Source: Bacteroidales bacterium
Lineage (GTDB): Bacteria > Bacteroidota > Bacteroidia > Bacteroidales > Tenuifilaceae
Reading direction: 5' to 3'
Length of the DNA: 64,000 bases
NCBI GenBank assembly: GCA_018056955.1
Contig: JAGPEQ010000006.1
Location: 1-64,000, forward strand
In this document: piece by piece, positions 34,828 to 43,592 of the stretch
Position numbering within the stretch: position 1 is the stretch's first letter
How the letters are laid out: each line of letters begins with the position of its first letter
Translations under genes and position numbers: made by a program
The notes under the pieces: model-generated
The model's input: only the letters and a program-made list of their open reading frames with translations
What the model was told of the DNA's origin: nothing
Databases searched by the model: none

Positions 34828-34835
34828 CAAAACTA
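34828..34835 (-). promoter_or_regulatory. -7 promoter element for the small lipoprotein gene
   Basis: TAGTTTTG on the minus strand, matching TAnnTTTG, 28 bases upstream of the ATG. Confidence 0.5.
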
Positions 34836-35049
34836 ATAAAAAAAAATATCAAATCAAAAAAAATACAATTAAACGTCATTCAATGTCGTTTAGTTAAGGT
34901 TATTTGTCATGTTGCGCGCAAGCGAAACATCACGCTGTCGTGCTGAGTCCCGATTTATATGGATTTAGACTTCGCTGAAGCATCGCTTTACCTTAAACCC
35001 TTTTATTCTTATTGTTTTTTTGGAAATCGCTCTTGTCAGTTTTTTTTCT

Positions 35050-35162
35050 GTTGCGATGCAACGTTTTCCCCATGCTCTTTGGAAAAAGTACTGCGTGCAT
35101 CGCTATACATGTATGAATAATCATGTTGTTACAAATATTACGTCCCTACGGGGCTGGAAGCG
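35050..35162 (+). repeat. Internal direct repeat, copy 1
   Basis: A 113-bp unit starting with GTTGCGATGCAACG and ending CTGGAAGCG. It matches copy 2 at 35587-35699 with scattered mismatches, densest near its left end; the segment CTATACATGTATG is identical in both. Confidence 0.75.
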
Positions 35163-35197
35163 GCAATCTTTGTTCGTGGAATTGACCTCACCCCTAG

Positions 35198-35220
35198 CCC
35201 CTCTCCTGACAGGAGAGGGG
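35198..35220. repeat. Perfect hairpin in the repeat element
   Basis: CCCCTCTCCT and its exact complement flank a GAC loop. There is no T-run, so it is unlikely to be a terminator. Confidence 0.6.
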
Positions 35221-35249
35221 TGAAACAATTGGGTGACCTTATTGCAGGG

Positions 35250-35279
35250 CTAAAGTCTCCCCTCTCAGGGGAGATTTAG
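35250..35279. repeat. Inverted repeat in the element
   Basis: CTAAAGTCTCCCC pairs with GGGGAGATTTAG around a TCTCA loop, with one extra base on the left arm. Confidence 0.5.
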
Positions 35280-35368
35280 AGGGGTCATCTGGGTTGTTTG
35301 TGAGAAAAGGCTTCATCCCAGACCTTATCCCTGAAAGGGAACGGAGGGGAAGAAGCAGGCATTGGCAT

Positions 35369-35509
35369 AAAAGCCTGACCCGGCAATGGGTCGGGGGTGG
35401 AACGTGGCGGTGGGCTTGGTAAGCGATACCACATGAGCCACGCCGCAGGCGTGGCGAATAGTATCGCGTGGCAGTTCCACCCACGGGGCACCCATCGGGT
35501 CGGGCTTTT
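35369..35509. repeat. Large nested palindrome at the element core
   Basis: A set of paired arms nested around one centre: AAAAGCC with GGCTTTT, GACCCG with CGGGTC, ATGGGT with ACCCAT, GGTGGAAC with GTTCCACC, GCGATAC with GTATCGC, and innermost GCCACGCC with GGCGTGGC around GCA. The arms are in register, so the roughly 140-base region can fold as one long interrupted hairpin. Confidence 0.6.
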
Positions 35510-35527
35510 CAGCCTTGATTTTCTTTG

Positions 35528-35557
35528 GTTCTTTCTTGTATCAAGACAAGAAAGAAC
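35528..35557. repeat. Perfect 12-bp inverted repeat in the element
   Basis: GTTCTTTCTTGT and its complement are separated by a 6-base loop, immediately right of the large palindrome. Confidence 0.55.
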
Positions 35558-35586
35558 GTATAAATAGCTCTTTGCCATGCTTTTCA

Positions 35587-35699
35587 GTTGCGATGCAACG
35601 TATCATGGTTGCTCTTTAGCATATGTATTGCGTGCATAGCTATACATGTATGAGTAATCATGTTGTTACAAATATTACGCCCCTACCGGGCTGGAAGCG
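35587..35699 (+). repeat. Internal direct repeat, copy 2
   Basis: The second copy of the 113-bp unit described at 35050, in the same orientation, diverged at scattered sites. It is about 90 bases from a long hairpin at 35723-35792 near the right end. Confidence 0.75.
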
Positions 35700-35722
35700 T
35701 TATTCGCTATTCTTGAAACTAT

Positions 35723-35792
35723 TGTCATGTTGAGCGCAAGCGAAACATCTCAATGGGTCGATTAGAGATCCTTCGCTACGCTCAGGATGACA
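35723..35792. repeat. 70-bp imperfect hairpin near the right end of the element
   Basis: TGTCATGTTGAGCG pairs imperfectly with CGCTCAGGATGACA and AGCGAA with TTCGCT. The left arm is also a near copy of the repeat at 34905. Confidence 0.55.
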
Positions 35793-35980
35793 GGCATGAA
35801 TATTTTTGTTAACTAAACGACATTGAATCGTCATTAAAAATCATATTAGGGAATGTTATTCCTTTGCTATTGAGGTTGGTTAGGCGAAATACATCTTATA
35901 AAATAAGCGATTAAACAATTTTGCTCCCAGCCTGATGGATTTGTTTTAGGATTATTGCTTACGGTTTGATTGGCACATTA

Positions 35981-35988
35981 TATCTTTG
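35981..35988 (+). promoter_or_regulatory. -7 promoter element for mfd
   Basis: TATCTTTG matches TAnnTTTG. A TTG at 35955-35957 lies 23 bases upstream. This places the transcript start near 35994 and argues against the ORF opening at 35966. Confidence 0.55.
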
Positions 35989-36001
35989 CAAAAATTTTAC
36001 A

Positions 36002-39000
36002 TTGCACAACATAGGAAATCTAGAACCAATATTACAAGGATATTTCTCAGTATCGGAAGACAAATTTGAGTTTTCCGATAAGTCATGTTTTGTAAAGGGA
36101 CTATCGGGTTCCTCCTTAAGTTTTATTGTTGCTGCATTACAGGGTTCCTCGGAAAAGCCTACCATACTGGTTTTTAACGAGAAAGAGGAGGCCGCATATG
36201 CATTCTCCGATCTTTCCACATTGCTTGGAATGGATAAGGTATTCTTTTTTCCATCCTCGTACAAAAGGTCAATACAGTTCAACCAGATTCTTTCTGAGGC
36301 CATAATTCAACGCACCGATGTGTTGAACCTCTTGCGGCAAATGGGGGAGGGTGAAAACCAAAAAACGGTAATAGTAACCTATAGCGATGCGCTTTTTGAA
36401 AAAATTCCCCTTAGGAATATTTTGAAGGAGAATATTTTAACAATATCGAAAGGAGAAAGGATATCAACCGATTTCATTACTGAGGTTCTTTTTGAGTATG
36501 GTTTTGAACGAACCGATTTTGTATATGAACCGGGTCAGTTTGCCATAAGAGGAAGCATTGTTGATGTTTTCTCGTACTCGTCGGCAATGCCTTACCGTAT
36601 CGATTTTTTTGGTGATGAGGTTGAGTCCATACGAACCTTTGATGTGGAGGACCAGCTCTCTCGCGACTTACATCAAACCATTTCAATAATTCCTAACCTA
36701 CAGGAAAAGGAGCAAGCTGAAGGGGCTATCTTAACCGATGAGTTACCCGAGAACTCAACGGTGTGGGTAAAGAACCCTGAGTTGGTGCTTGAAAGGATAA
36801 ACCAGCTAAACGAGATAGCATTACAGATTGATTTTAAGGCTCAAGCGGGATATGCTTCTGGCAAGGAGTTCTTTACCTCACTTCAGAACCATCGGATAGT
36901 TTACTTTGGTTTAAGGCCACCCTCAACGGTTCACCAAAACATTGAATTTTCAACCTCACCTCAGCCTGCATTCTCAAAAAACTTTGAGCTGCTGGCCGAT
37001 GATATTGAGCAAAAAAATTTAAATGGTTACAGGGTTTATCTGCTGTCCGAGAATCAGGCTCAGCTCGATAGGCTCAACAACATTTTACATTCCATAAAGC
37101 CCGACTTGCACTTTGAGCTAATTAACGAGAGCATTGCGGAGGGTTTTGTTGACCACAGCTTGAGGATTTGCCTCTACACCGATCACCAAATCTTTGACCG
37201 TTACCATAAGTTCCGTTTAAAACACGAATTTACCCGTCGCGATGCACTCACCATACAGGAGCTGGTAAACCTGCAACCAGGCGATTATGTTGTACACATC
37301 GATCATGGAATTGGAGTTTTTGGAGGTTTGGTAAAAACCGAGGTAAATGGAAGATTACAGGAGGCAATTCGGCTTATCTATCAGGATAACGACACATTGC
37401 TTGTAAGCATTCATAATCTTCATAAAATATCCAAGTATCGCGGTAAGGATGCTGAGCCACCAAAGGTTTACAAGCTAGGGTCGGGGGCTTGGCAAAAGTT
37501 GAAACAGCGCACCAAGAGCAAAATAAAGGATATTGCAAAGGACCTTATTGCGCTTTATGCAAAGCGAAAGGCTCAGAAGGGTTTTGCTTTCTCGCCCGAT
37601 ACCTACATGCAGCAGGAGCTTGAGGCTTCATTTATATACGAGGATACCCCTGACCAGCAGAAAGCAACCCAGGCCGTTAAACTTGACATGGAGGACGAAC
37701 GCCCAATGGATAGGCTTGTGTGTGGCGATGTTGGTTTTGGTAAAACCGAGGTGGCCATTAGAGCTGCTTTCAAAGCGGTAGCCGATAGCAAGCAGGTGGC
37801 TGTTTTGGTACCAACTACCATTCTGGCATTGCAGCATTACAGAACCTTTACATCGAGGCTCAATGGTTTTCCCTGCAATGTTGAGTTTATAAGCAGGATG
37901 AAATCAGCCGCACAACAGCGAGAGATTAGGCAACGCTTGAAAGACGGTAAAATAGATATACTTATTGGCACACACTCCATACTTAAAGAAGCATCAAACT
38001 TTAAAGATTTAGGGCTGCTTATTGTTGATGAAGAACAAAAGTTTGGCGTAGCGGCTAAGGAAAAAATAAGGCAGTTCAAGCTGAATGTCGATACTTTAAC
38101 CTTAACGGCAACACCTATTCCGCGAACTTTGCAATTCTCACTGTTGGGAGCCCGGGACCTATCGATAATCAACACCCCGCCACCTAATAGATATCCCATT
38201 CAAACCGAGTTGCATGTTTTTAACACAGCAATAATAAAGGAAGCTGTTGAGTATGAGATTTCCAGGGGTGGGCAGGTGTTTTTTGTTCACAACCGAGTTC
38301 AAAACATTGGTGAGGTGCAGGTAATGCTGCACAAGATTGTACCCAAAATTAGAACTGCCGTTGCTCACGGTCAAATGGAGCCATCGAAGCTTGAAAACAT
38401 TATGCTCGATTTTATAAATGGCGATTACGATGTGCTCATCTCAACAGCTATCATTGAGGCAGGGCTCGATATTCCAAATGCTAACACCATTATTATAAAC
38501 AATGCCCACATGTTTGGGCTAAGCGATTTGCATCAACTACGCGGTAGGGTAGGCCGTTCAAACAAAAAGGCTTTCTGCTACCTGTTGGCCCCTCCGCTTG
38601 AATCGCTAACACCTGAAGCGAGGCGGAGGTTAAAAGCCATTGAGGAGTTTTCAGAGCTGGGAAGCGGTTTTAGCATTGCCATGCAGGATTTGGATATTAG
38701 GGGTGCCGGAAACCTACTTGGTGCTGAACAGAGCGGGTTTATCTCAGAAATTGGTTACGAAACCTACCAGCGAATACTCGATGAGGCAGTTCAGGAGCTA
38801 AAGGAAACCGACTTTCGTGATCTATTTTCAACCCAACAGGCTGAAACCAGAACCGATAAATGGGTAGGTAGCAATACTGATTGTCAGGTTGAAACTGACC
38901 TTGAGGTTTTAATCCCCGATTACTACGTTTCAAATACTGCCGAGCGAATAAAGCTCTACAGAGAACTTGATTCCATAAAAAACTCTCAGGACCTTGAAGT

Positions 39001-39334
39001 ATTTGCTAGCGTGCTTCGCGATAGGTTTGGCCCAATTCCCGATCCTGTTATTGAATTGATGAGCATTGTGAGGTTACGATGGATAGCCGTAGAATTGGGA
39101 ATAGAAAAGATTATTCTCAAAAACGGTAAAGCTCACGCCTACTTTATTACCAATCAGCTATCACCGTTTTACAGAACATCTACTTTTGAACGAATCATTA
39201 ACTATATTTTGCGTAACCCAGGAATTTTTTCCATGAAAGAGGGTAACGAAAAGCTCATTTTAACCATTAAGGACGTAAAAGGAGTAGGTAAGGCTATTGA
39301 TATTCTACAACAAATGCTCGATAATGTCCGTTAG
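36002..39334 (+). CDS. mfd: Transcription-repair coupling factor Mfd
   Basis: An 1110-residue Mfd, near the usual 1100-1200. Mfd displaces stalled RNA polymerase and recruits UvrA. It has an N-terminal UvrB-like region, an RNA-polymerase-interaction (CarD-like) segment around VNLQPGDYVVHIDHGIG, then a superfamily 2 helicase core: Walker A GDVGFGKTEVA, DEEQKFGV box, TATPIPRT, and QLRGRVGRS. A C-terminal TRCF domain ends the protein. The start is uncertain because no ATG is available early. The TTG at 36002 lies about 8 bases after the predicted transcript start and is chosen over the TTG at 35966. Confidence 0.93.
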   Translation: MHNIGNLEPILQGYFSVSEDKFEFSDKSCFVKGLSGSSLSFIVAALQGSSEKPTILVFNEKEEAAYAFSDLSTLLGMDKVFFFPSSYKRSIQFNQILSEAIIQRTDVLNLLRQMGEGENQKTVIVTYSDALFEKIPLRNILKENILTISKGERISTDFITEVLFEYGFERTDFVYEPGQFAIRGSIVDVFSYSSAMPYRIDFFGDEVESIRTFDVEDQLSRDLHQTISIIPNLQEKEQAEGAILTDELPENSTVWVKNPELVLERINQLNEIALQIDFKAQAGYASGKEFFTSLQNHRIVYFGLRPPSTVHQNIEFSTSPQPAFSKNFELLADDIEQKNLNGYRVYLLSENQAQLDRLNNILHSIKPDLHFELINESIAEGFVDHSLRICLYTDHQIFDRYHKFRLKHEFTRRDALTIQELVNLQPGDYVVHIDHGIGVFGGLVKTEVNGRLQEAIRLIYQDNDTLLVSIHNLHKISKYRGKDAEPPKVYKLGSGAWQKLKQRTKSKIKDIAKDLIALYAKRKAQKGFAFSPDTYMQQELEASFIYEDTPDQQKATQAVKLDMEDERPMDRLVCGDVGFGKTEVAIRAAFKAVADSKQVAVLVPTTILALQHYRTFTSRLNGFPCNVEFISRMKSAAQQREIRQRLKDGKIDILIGTHSILKEASNFKDLGLLIVDEEQKFGVAAKEKIRQFKLNVDTLTLTATPIPRTLQFSLLGARDLSIINTPPPNRYPIQTELHVFNTAIIKEAVEYEISRGGQVFFVHNRVQNIGEVQVMLHKIVPKIRTAVAHGQMEPSKLENIMLDFINGDYDVLISTAIIEAGLDIPNANTIIINNAHMFGLSDLHQLRGRVGRSNKKAFCYLLAPPLESLTPEARRRLKAIEEFSELGSGFSIAMQDLDIRGAGNLLGAEQSGFISEIGYETYQRILDEAVQELKETDFRDLFSTQQAETRTDKWVGSNTDCQVETDLEVLIPDYYVSNTAERIKLYRELDSIKNSQDLEVFASVLRDRFGPIPDPVIELMSIVRLRWIAVELGIEKIILKNGKAHAYFITNQLSPFYRTSTFERIINYILRNPGIFSMKEGNEKLILTIKDVKGVGKAIDILQQMLDNVR

Positions 39335-39350
39335 TAATTTAAAGCAAATT

Positions 39351-40070
39351 ATGAACCTAATTATTGATATAGGAAATACTTTAAGCAAGGTTGCCATAGC
39401 CGATGGAAAGGAAGTAAGATTCTTCCAGAGCTTTCATGAGCTTGATATTGACGATTTAATGCCAATTATCAATGATTTTAAGCCCGAGAGATGCATTGTT
39501 TCGGCTGTTGGTAAAATACCCGTAAACACCTTGGTATGGTTAAGGCAAAACTTGCCTGTACATATTGCCGGTGCAAATACTAATATTCCCCTAAAGAACG
39601 AATACTCTACCCCCGAAACCTTGGGTTTCGACAGGCTTGCGCTAGCGGTTGGGGCAAACTTCCTCTTCCCGAACCAGAACGTTTTAGTAATTGATGCTGG
39701 AACAGCCATAACCTACGATTTGGTTACCAGTGAAGGGGTATACAAGGGAGGCGCTATATCGCCTGGGTTACGTTTACGCTTTAAGGCACTTAACGACTAT
39801 ACTGCTAAGTTACCGTTAATTGAGCACTTTAAAATTGTTGATATTGTTGGAACATCAACGGTTGAATGTATTAGTTCCGGAGTAATTAATGGAACTGTTC
39901 TGGAAATTGAGGGTTATGTCGGAAAAATTAACTCAATTTATGAGGGTTGTGCTGTGGTTTTAACAGGTGGCGATGCAAATTTCTTGGCTAATATGTTAAA
40001 AAATAGCATATTTGTGAACCCATTTTTAATGGTAATAGGTTTAAACAGAATACTTGAATTCAATGTATAG
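39351..40070 (+). CDS. coaX: Type III pantothenate kinase
   Basis: A 239-residue CoaX that phosphorylates pantothenate in the first step of coenzyme A synthesis. Hallmarks are the N-terminal phosphate-binding IDIGNTLSKVAI, TLGFDRLALAVGA, and VIDAGTAITYDLV followed by GGAISPGL, typical of the ASKHA fold and distinct from CoaA. The ATG at 39351 is used because the longer frame overlaps mfd. Its last 8 bases overlap the next gene, so translation is likely coupled. It starts an envelope gene cluster. Confidence 0.93.
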   Translation: MNLIIDIGNTLSKVAIADGKEVRFFQSFHELDIDDLMPIINDFKPERCIVSAVGKIPVNTLVWLRQNLPVHIAGANTNIPLKNEYSTPETLGFDRLALAVGANFLFPNQNVLVIDAGTAITYDLVTSEGVYKGGAISPGLRLRFKALNDYTAKLPLIEHFKIVDIVGTSTVECISSGVINGTVLEIEGYVGKINSIYEGCAVVLTGGDANFLANMLKNSIFVNPFLMVIGLNRILEFNV

Positions 40071-41364
40071 AATAGCATTTCGACGTTTTTTGATTTTGGC
40101 AGGGCTGTTAAGCCTTTCAGAATTTGCAGGAGCACAGAACCTCAACACTTATTCGCCATACTCACGGTATGGTATTGGAGTTTTGAGTCAGCCAGGGTTT
40201 ACCCAAAACCGTTCAATGGGAGGTGTATCGCAACCCTATAGGAGCGAGACCGTTATTAATTTCAACAACCCTGCATCCTACGCCCAAAGGGATAGCATGT
40301 CGTTCCTGTTTGATTTTGGTATAGAGACCAACACGAGCGGTTTTACAGGTTACGACCAGTATCTTAATCCACAAACATCGCGTAATAGTGCAGGTGGTAT
40401 TCATCATATTGCTATATCGTTCCCTATAACCAAACGGATAGGATTTGCTGCGGGTTTAACACCATACAGCTTTGTAGGGTACAGGTTACTCCGTTTCGAG
40501 ACTGATTCCTACATCCTGAGTACCATTGGAAGGATAAAGTACTACCATACCGGCAGAGGAGGGATTAACCAAGCATTTGTTGGAATGGGGGTAAGTCCGG
40601 TTAAAAACTTAGCGGTTGGGTTTAACATGTTATACTACTTTGGTAGCCTTGATTATAATAACGACATAGAATTCCCTCTTAGCTACAATCCTTACACCAA
40701 CGGGTATATTCGATCCAGCTTTCAGGTAAGCGATATCAACTTTAACTTTGGAGTACAGTATTCGCTTGTTCTCGATAAGGAAAACAATACAAATATTACA
40801 CTAGGGGGAACCTACCAGCTTGGGAAAAACATAAATATGACCCAGAAATGGTTTGCAACCCTTGAAAGTAACCTACTCGACACACTTTATCCTCATCCCG
40901 ATAGGCAATCGAAACTTGAATTACCCTGGAGCGTGAATGCTGGTTTAGCATTTACTTATAAGGATAAGCTTACTATTATGGGTGAATACTTTACTCAGGA
41001 CTGGTCAAAAACCACCCCTTTCAACGTAAACACACCCATGGCAAAAATGGAATCGGTTCGATTTGGAGTTGAATTTACCCCAAACAGAATGGATTTGAAG
41101 AGCTATGCTAAGAAAGTTAACTATCGGGCAGGGTTTTTCTCCAATAAATCGAACCTGATAGTGGGTGGAAAACAAATAAATGATTTTGGCATAACATTTG
41201 GAGCAGGTTTACCGTTAAAGGGAAAAACCAAGGTAAATGTCTCATTTGAGGTTGGAAAAAGGGGAACTGATGAAAACTACTTAATAAAAGAGACCTTTGG
41301 GGCATTGAATGTAAGCCTTACATTCTATGACTACCCCTGGTTCTTTAAACGGAAATACAATTAA
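40063..41364 (+). CDS. Probable outer-membrane beta-barrel protein
   Basis: A 433-residue protein with a signal peptide ending FAGAQ, then NTYSPYSRYGIGVLSQPGF and many alternating strands with aromatic girdles. The last strand region ends FFKRKYN. I would place it among the FadL-like/OMP-transport barrel proteins that Bacteroidota keep beside coaX and lptC, but no substrate is apparent. The ATG at 40063 overlaps the coaX end by 8 bases. The TPR protein follows 29 bases later. Confidence 0.8.
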   Translation: MYRIAFRRFLILAGLLSLSEFAGAQNLNTYSPYSRYGIGVLSQPGFTQNRSMGGVSQPYRSETVINFNNPASYAQRDSMSFLFDFGIETNTSGFTGYDQYLNPQTSRNSAGGIHHIAISFPITKRIGFAAGLTPYSFVGYRLLRFETDSYILSTIGRIKYYHTGRGGINQAFVGMGVSPVKNLAVGFNMLYYFGSLDYNNDIEFPLSYNPYTNGYIRSSFQVSDINFNFGVQYSLVLDKENNTNITLGGTYQLGKNINMTQKWFATLESNLLDTLYPHPDRQSKLELPWSVNAGLAFTYKDKLTIMGEYFTQDWSKTTPFNVNTPMAKMESVRFGVEFTPNRMDLKSYAKKVNYRAGFFSNKSNLIVGGKQINDFGITFGAGLPLKGKTKVNVSFEVGKRGTDENYLIKETFGALNVSLTFYDYPWFFKRKYN

Positions 41365-41393
41365 AGTTTAATGTCCAAATAAAACCAGAAGCC

Positions 41394-42731
41394 ATGAAGT
41401 TCAGAAGTTACATTAGGTTATTTGCAGGTGTTTTACTTGTTACTGTAAGCACTTCCGCTATTGCACAGTCTTACCTTGAGAACCCAAAGTATGGGCCCGA
41501 TGAGGAATCCCGGAAGGAATGTGCTAAAAACCTATCGCTTTACGGGACATTCTACCAGCAAAGCAACTATAAGGATGCCTATAAACCTTGGCAGAATGTT
41601 ATTAGGATTTGTCCCGCAGCTAGTATTAACACATACATTAGAGGCGTAAAGCTTTTAAAGGCTCGTTACGAGGAGGTTGCTGATCCTGCCCAGAAGAAAG
41701 TCTTAGTTGACTCACTGATGATGATTTACGACCTCCGTATTACCCATTTTGATAAAAAGGGTATGGTTCTTGGCCAGAAGGCTGAAGATTTATTTACCCT
41801 TGCACCGGACCGTTACGAGGAGGCTTTTAACATTGCCAAGGAGGCTATTAGCATTGAAAAGGCTAATTCAAACCCATCAACACTCTTTGCCTATGTTTCA
41901 ATTGCAAAGGCTATGTACGACAACAAAAAGTTGACTGCCGATCAGGTAATTGAACTTTACTCACAGGTGAGCGACTATATTGATGCTCAGGTGACAGCGA
42001 ACCCCAGCGATGATAAAGCAAAACAGGCTAAGGATGGAATTGATGCTATTTTTGCAGGCATGGGTGTAGCTAACTGCGATAACGTTATTGCTCTTTTTGA
42101 GCCCCGTTTTAAGGCTACTCCAGAGGATGTAAACCTTTGCAAAAAAATTCGCTCGCTGATGTCGGCAAATAGGTGCACTAGCCACCCACTATACTTAAAT
42201 GCCAGCATACAAATTTTTAAGGGTGAGCCTAATGCTGATTTAGCCCTTGATATTGCCAGGCTGGAGTACGAAGCAAAGAATGCCCGGGAGGCAGAAAAGT
42301 ACTACAATGAGGCAATTAACCTTGAATCGGTTGTAGAAAAGAGAGCCAACATTTACTATGAACTTGCACTGCTCACTTTCACTGAACTTAAGAATTTGCC
42401 CAAAGCCAGAGAAATTGCATTAAAGGCCATTGAGGAAAATCCCAACATGGGTAAAGCCTATAAACTGATTGGCGATATATATGCCAGCGAGCGCAACTGT
42501 GGCAGCAACGATTTTGAAAAGAAGACTGTTTACTGGGTTGCAGTGGATAAATACATTAAGGCAAAGCAGGTTGATCCTGAACTTACCGATGCGATGGATA
42601 ACCTTATAAGCACTTACAGCCAATACTACCCCTCAAAAGAGGACATCTTCTTCTACGATTTAAAGGTTGGCGATTCATACACAGTAGGATGCTGGATTAA
42701 TGAGCGTACAACTGTAAGGGATAGAAAGTAA
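41394..42731 (+). CDS. Exported TPR-repeat protein
   Basis: A 445-residue protein with a signal peptide ending AIAQ. TPR-like helices occur throughout, such as YKDAYKPWQNVIRICP and, in the C-terminal half, AREAEKYYNEAINLES and LPKAREIALKAIEENPNMGKA. The region between has paired Cys residues. It is co-transcribed with the barrel protein and lptC (2-base gap), so it may act in outer-membrane or LPS biogenesis. The function is unproven. Confidence 0.85.
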   Translation: MKFRSYIRLFAGVLLVTVSTSAIAQSYLENPKYGPDEESRKECAKNLSLYGTFYQQSNYKDAYKPWQNVIRICPAASINTYIRGVKLLKARYEEVADPAQKKVLVDSLMMIYDLRITHFDKKGMVLGQKAEDLFTLAPDRYEEAFNIAKEAISIEKANSNPSTLFAYVSIAKAMYDNKKLTADQVIELYSQVSDYIDAQVTANPSDDKAKQAKDGIDAIFAGMGVANCDNVIALFEPRFKATPEDVNLCKKIRSLMSANRCTSHPLYLNASIQIFKGEPNADLALDIARLEYEAKNAREAEKYYNEAINLESVVEKRANIYYELALLTFTELKNLPKAREIALKAIEENPNMGKAYKLIGDIYASERNCGSNDFEKKTVYWVAVDKYIKAKQVDPELTDAMDNLISTYSQYYPSKEDIFFYDLKVGDSYTVGCWINERTTVRDRK

Positions 42732-42733
42732 AA

Positions 42734-43306
42734 ATGATTAGGCTAAACATAAAAGTATTTAAGAATATGGTAGTCCTCACCCTGGTGGGGGCTACTTCTT
42801 TATTTTTCGTTTCTTGTAAGGGCGATTCTGAGGCTATAGTTTACCTTTCCGATATAAAAACTACACCCGGTGTTACAGCCTATAATTCAGAGGTAGTTTA
42901 CACTGAGGGGGGTAAAGTGGTTTTAAAAGTAATAGCCCCTGAAACGGTTTACTACCAGTTTGCCGATGAGCCCTACACCGAGTTTCCTAAAGGGATAACA
43001 GTTTACACTTACGATAATGAGTTAAAGCAGGAGTCGAGCCTTACAGCAAACTATGCCATTTACTACGAAAAGAAATTGCTTTGGCAGGCAAAGAACAACG
43101 TAGTGGCTAAAAACAGGAAGGGCGAACAGCTTTACACGGAAGAACTTTACTGGGATCAGAATAAACGCATCATTTATACTAACGTTAATGTTAAAATTAA
43201 TAGCGTTAGCGGCATTATATATGGAAAGGGAATGATTGCCGATGAAAATTTTGATAACTGGGAAGTTAAAGAGCCCTACGATGGCGAGTTTGAGGTTGAC
43301 CAGTAA
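42734..43306 (+). CDS. lptC: LPS export periplasmic protein LptC (lipoprotein form)
   Basis: A 190-residue LptC-like protein. A signal with lipobox ending VSCK suggests a lipid anchor rather than the usual transmembrane helix. The mature part has the beta-jelly roll-like LptC/OstA pattern: YNSEVVYTEGGKVVLKV, then GITVYTYDNEL, TANYAIYY, and a final GKGMIADENFDNWEV. LptC bridges the LptB2FG extractor to LptA in moving LPS to the outer membrane. The 2-base gap after the TPR gene implies coupling. Confidence 0.87.
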   Translation: MIRLNIKVFKNMVVLTLVGATSLFFVSCKGDSEAIVYLSDIKTTPGVTAYNSEVVYTEGGKVVLKVIAPETVYYQFADEPYTEFPKGITVYTYDNELKQESSLTANYAIYYEKKLLWQAKNNVVAKNRKGEQLYTEELYWDQNKRIIYTNVNVKINSVSGIIYGKGMIADENFDNWEVKEPYDGEFEVDQ

Positions 43307-43339
43307 TAATTAAATCGTTTAAAGCATTTAAGGGTTGTA

Positions 43340-43369
43340 TTGACATACAATCCTTTTTTTGTACCTTTA
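43340..43369 (+). promoter_or_regulatory. Possible internal promoter before the small membrane protein
   Basis: A TTG at 43340-43342, a 19-base spacer, then TACCTTTA, one base from TAnnTTTG, lie 29 bases before the ATG at 43398. Confidence 0.35.
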
Positions 43370-43397
43370 CCTATTGTAAACCATACATACTTTGTAC

Positions 43398-43589
43398 ATG
43401 AATAAGTTGGCATTTATCCTAGAGTTAATCTGGCTTGCCCTTGCCCTATTTTGCTTGGGTATGGGAATTTGGGCTACCTACAAAACTGGATTTAGCAACA
43501 GCTACATGTTTCTTGTAATGGCTTTAGTTGCTTTACTCATGTATTTTCTGCGACGAAGCAGGCGAAAGAGACTGGAGAATCAACAGTAA
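43398..43589 (+). CDS. Small two-helix membrane protein
   Basis: A 63-residue protein with two hydrophobic helices (about residues 5-25 and 34-50) and a basic tail RRSRRKR, which places the C terminus in the cytoplasm. The ATG at 43398 is preferred over the TTG at 43392. It is 3 bases before the CorC-like gene start, so the two are surely co-transcribed, which makes it a real gene rather than a shadow. The function is unknown. Confidence 0.72.
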   Translation: MNKLAFILELIWLALALFCLGMGIWATYKTGFSNSYMFLVMALVALLMYFLRRSRRKRLENQQ

Positions 43590-43592
43590 AAG

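Larger units (their letters stand above)
34878..35828. mobile_element. MITE-like non-coding element with 20-bp terminal inverted repeats
   Basis: A 951-bp block bounded by perfect 20-bp inverted repeats, beginning ATTCAATGTCG on the left (34878-34897) and ending with its complement on the right (35809-35828). A CGTC flanks it on both sides (34874-34877 and 35829-35832), like a 4-bp target-site duplication. Inside are two 113-bp direct copies (35050-35162 and 35587-35699), two copies of a 25-base repeat near each end (34905 and 35723) and several hairpins. No ORF encodes a recognisable transposase, so a non-autonomous element is inferred. It fills the gap between the small lipoprotein gene and mfd. 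Confidence 0.6.

Noticed and set aside
35020-35578. Several ORFs of 60-100 codons inside the repeat element
   Set aside because: They overlap direct repeats and palindromes in several frames, are rich in repeat-derived residues, and lack any signal, domain or upstream motif. Non-coding.
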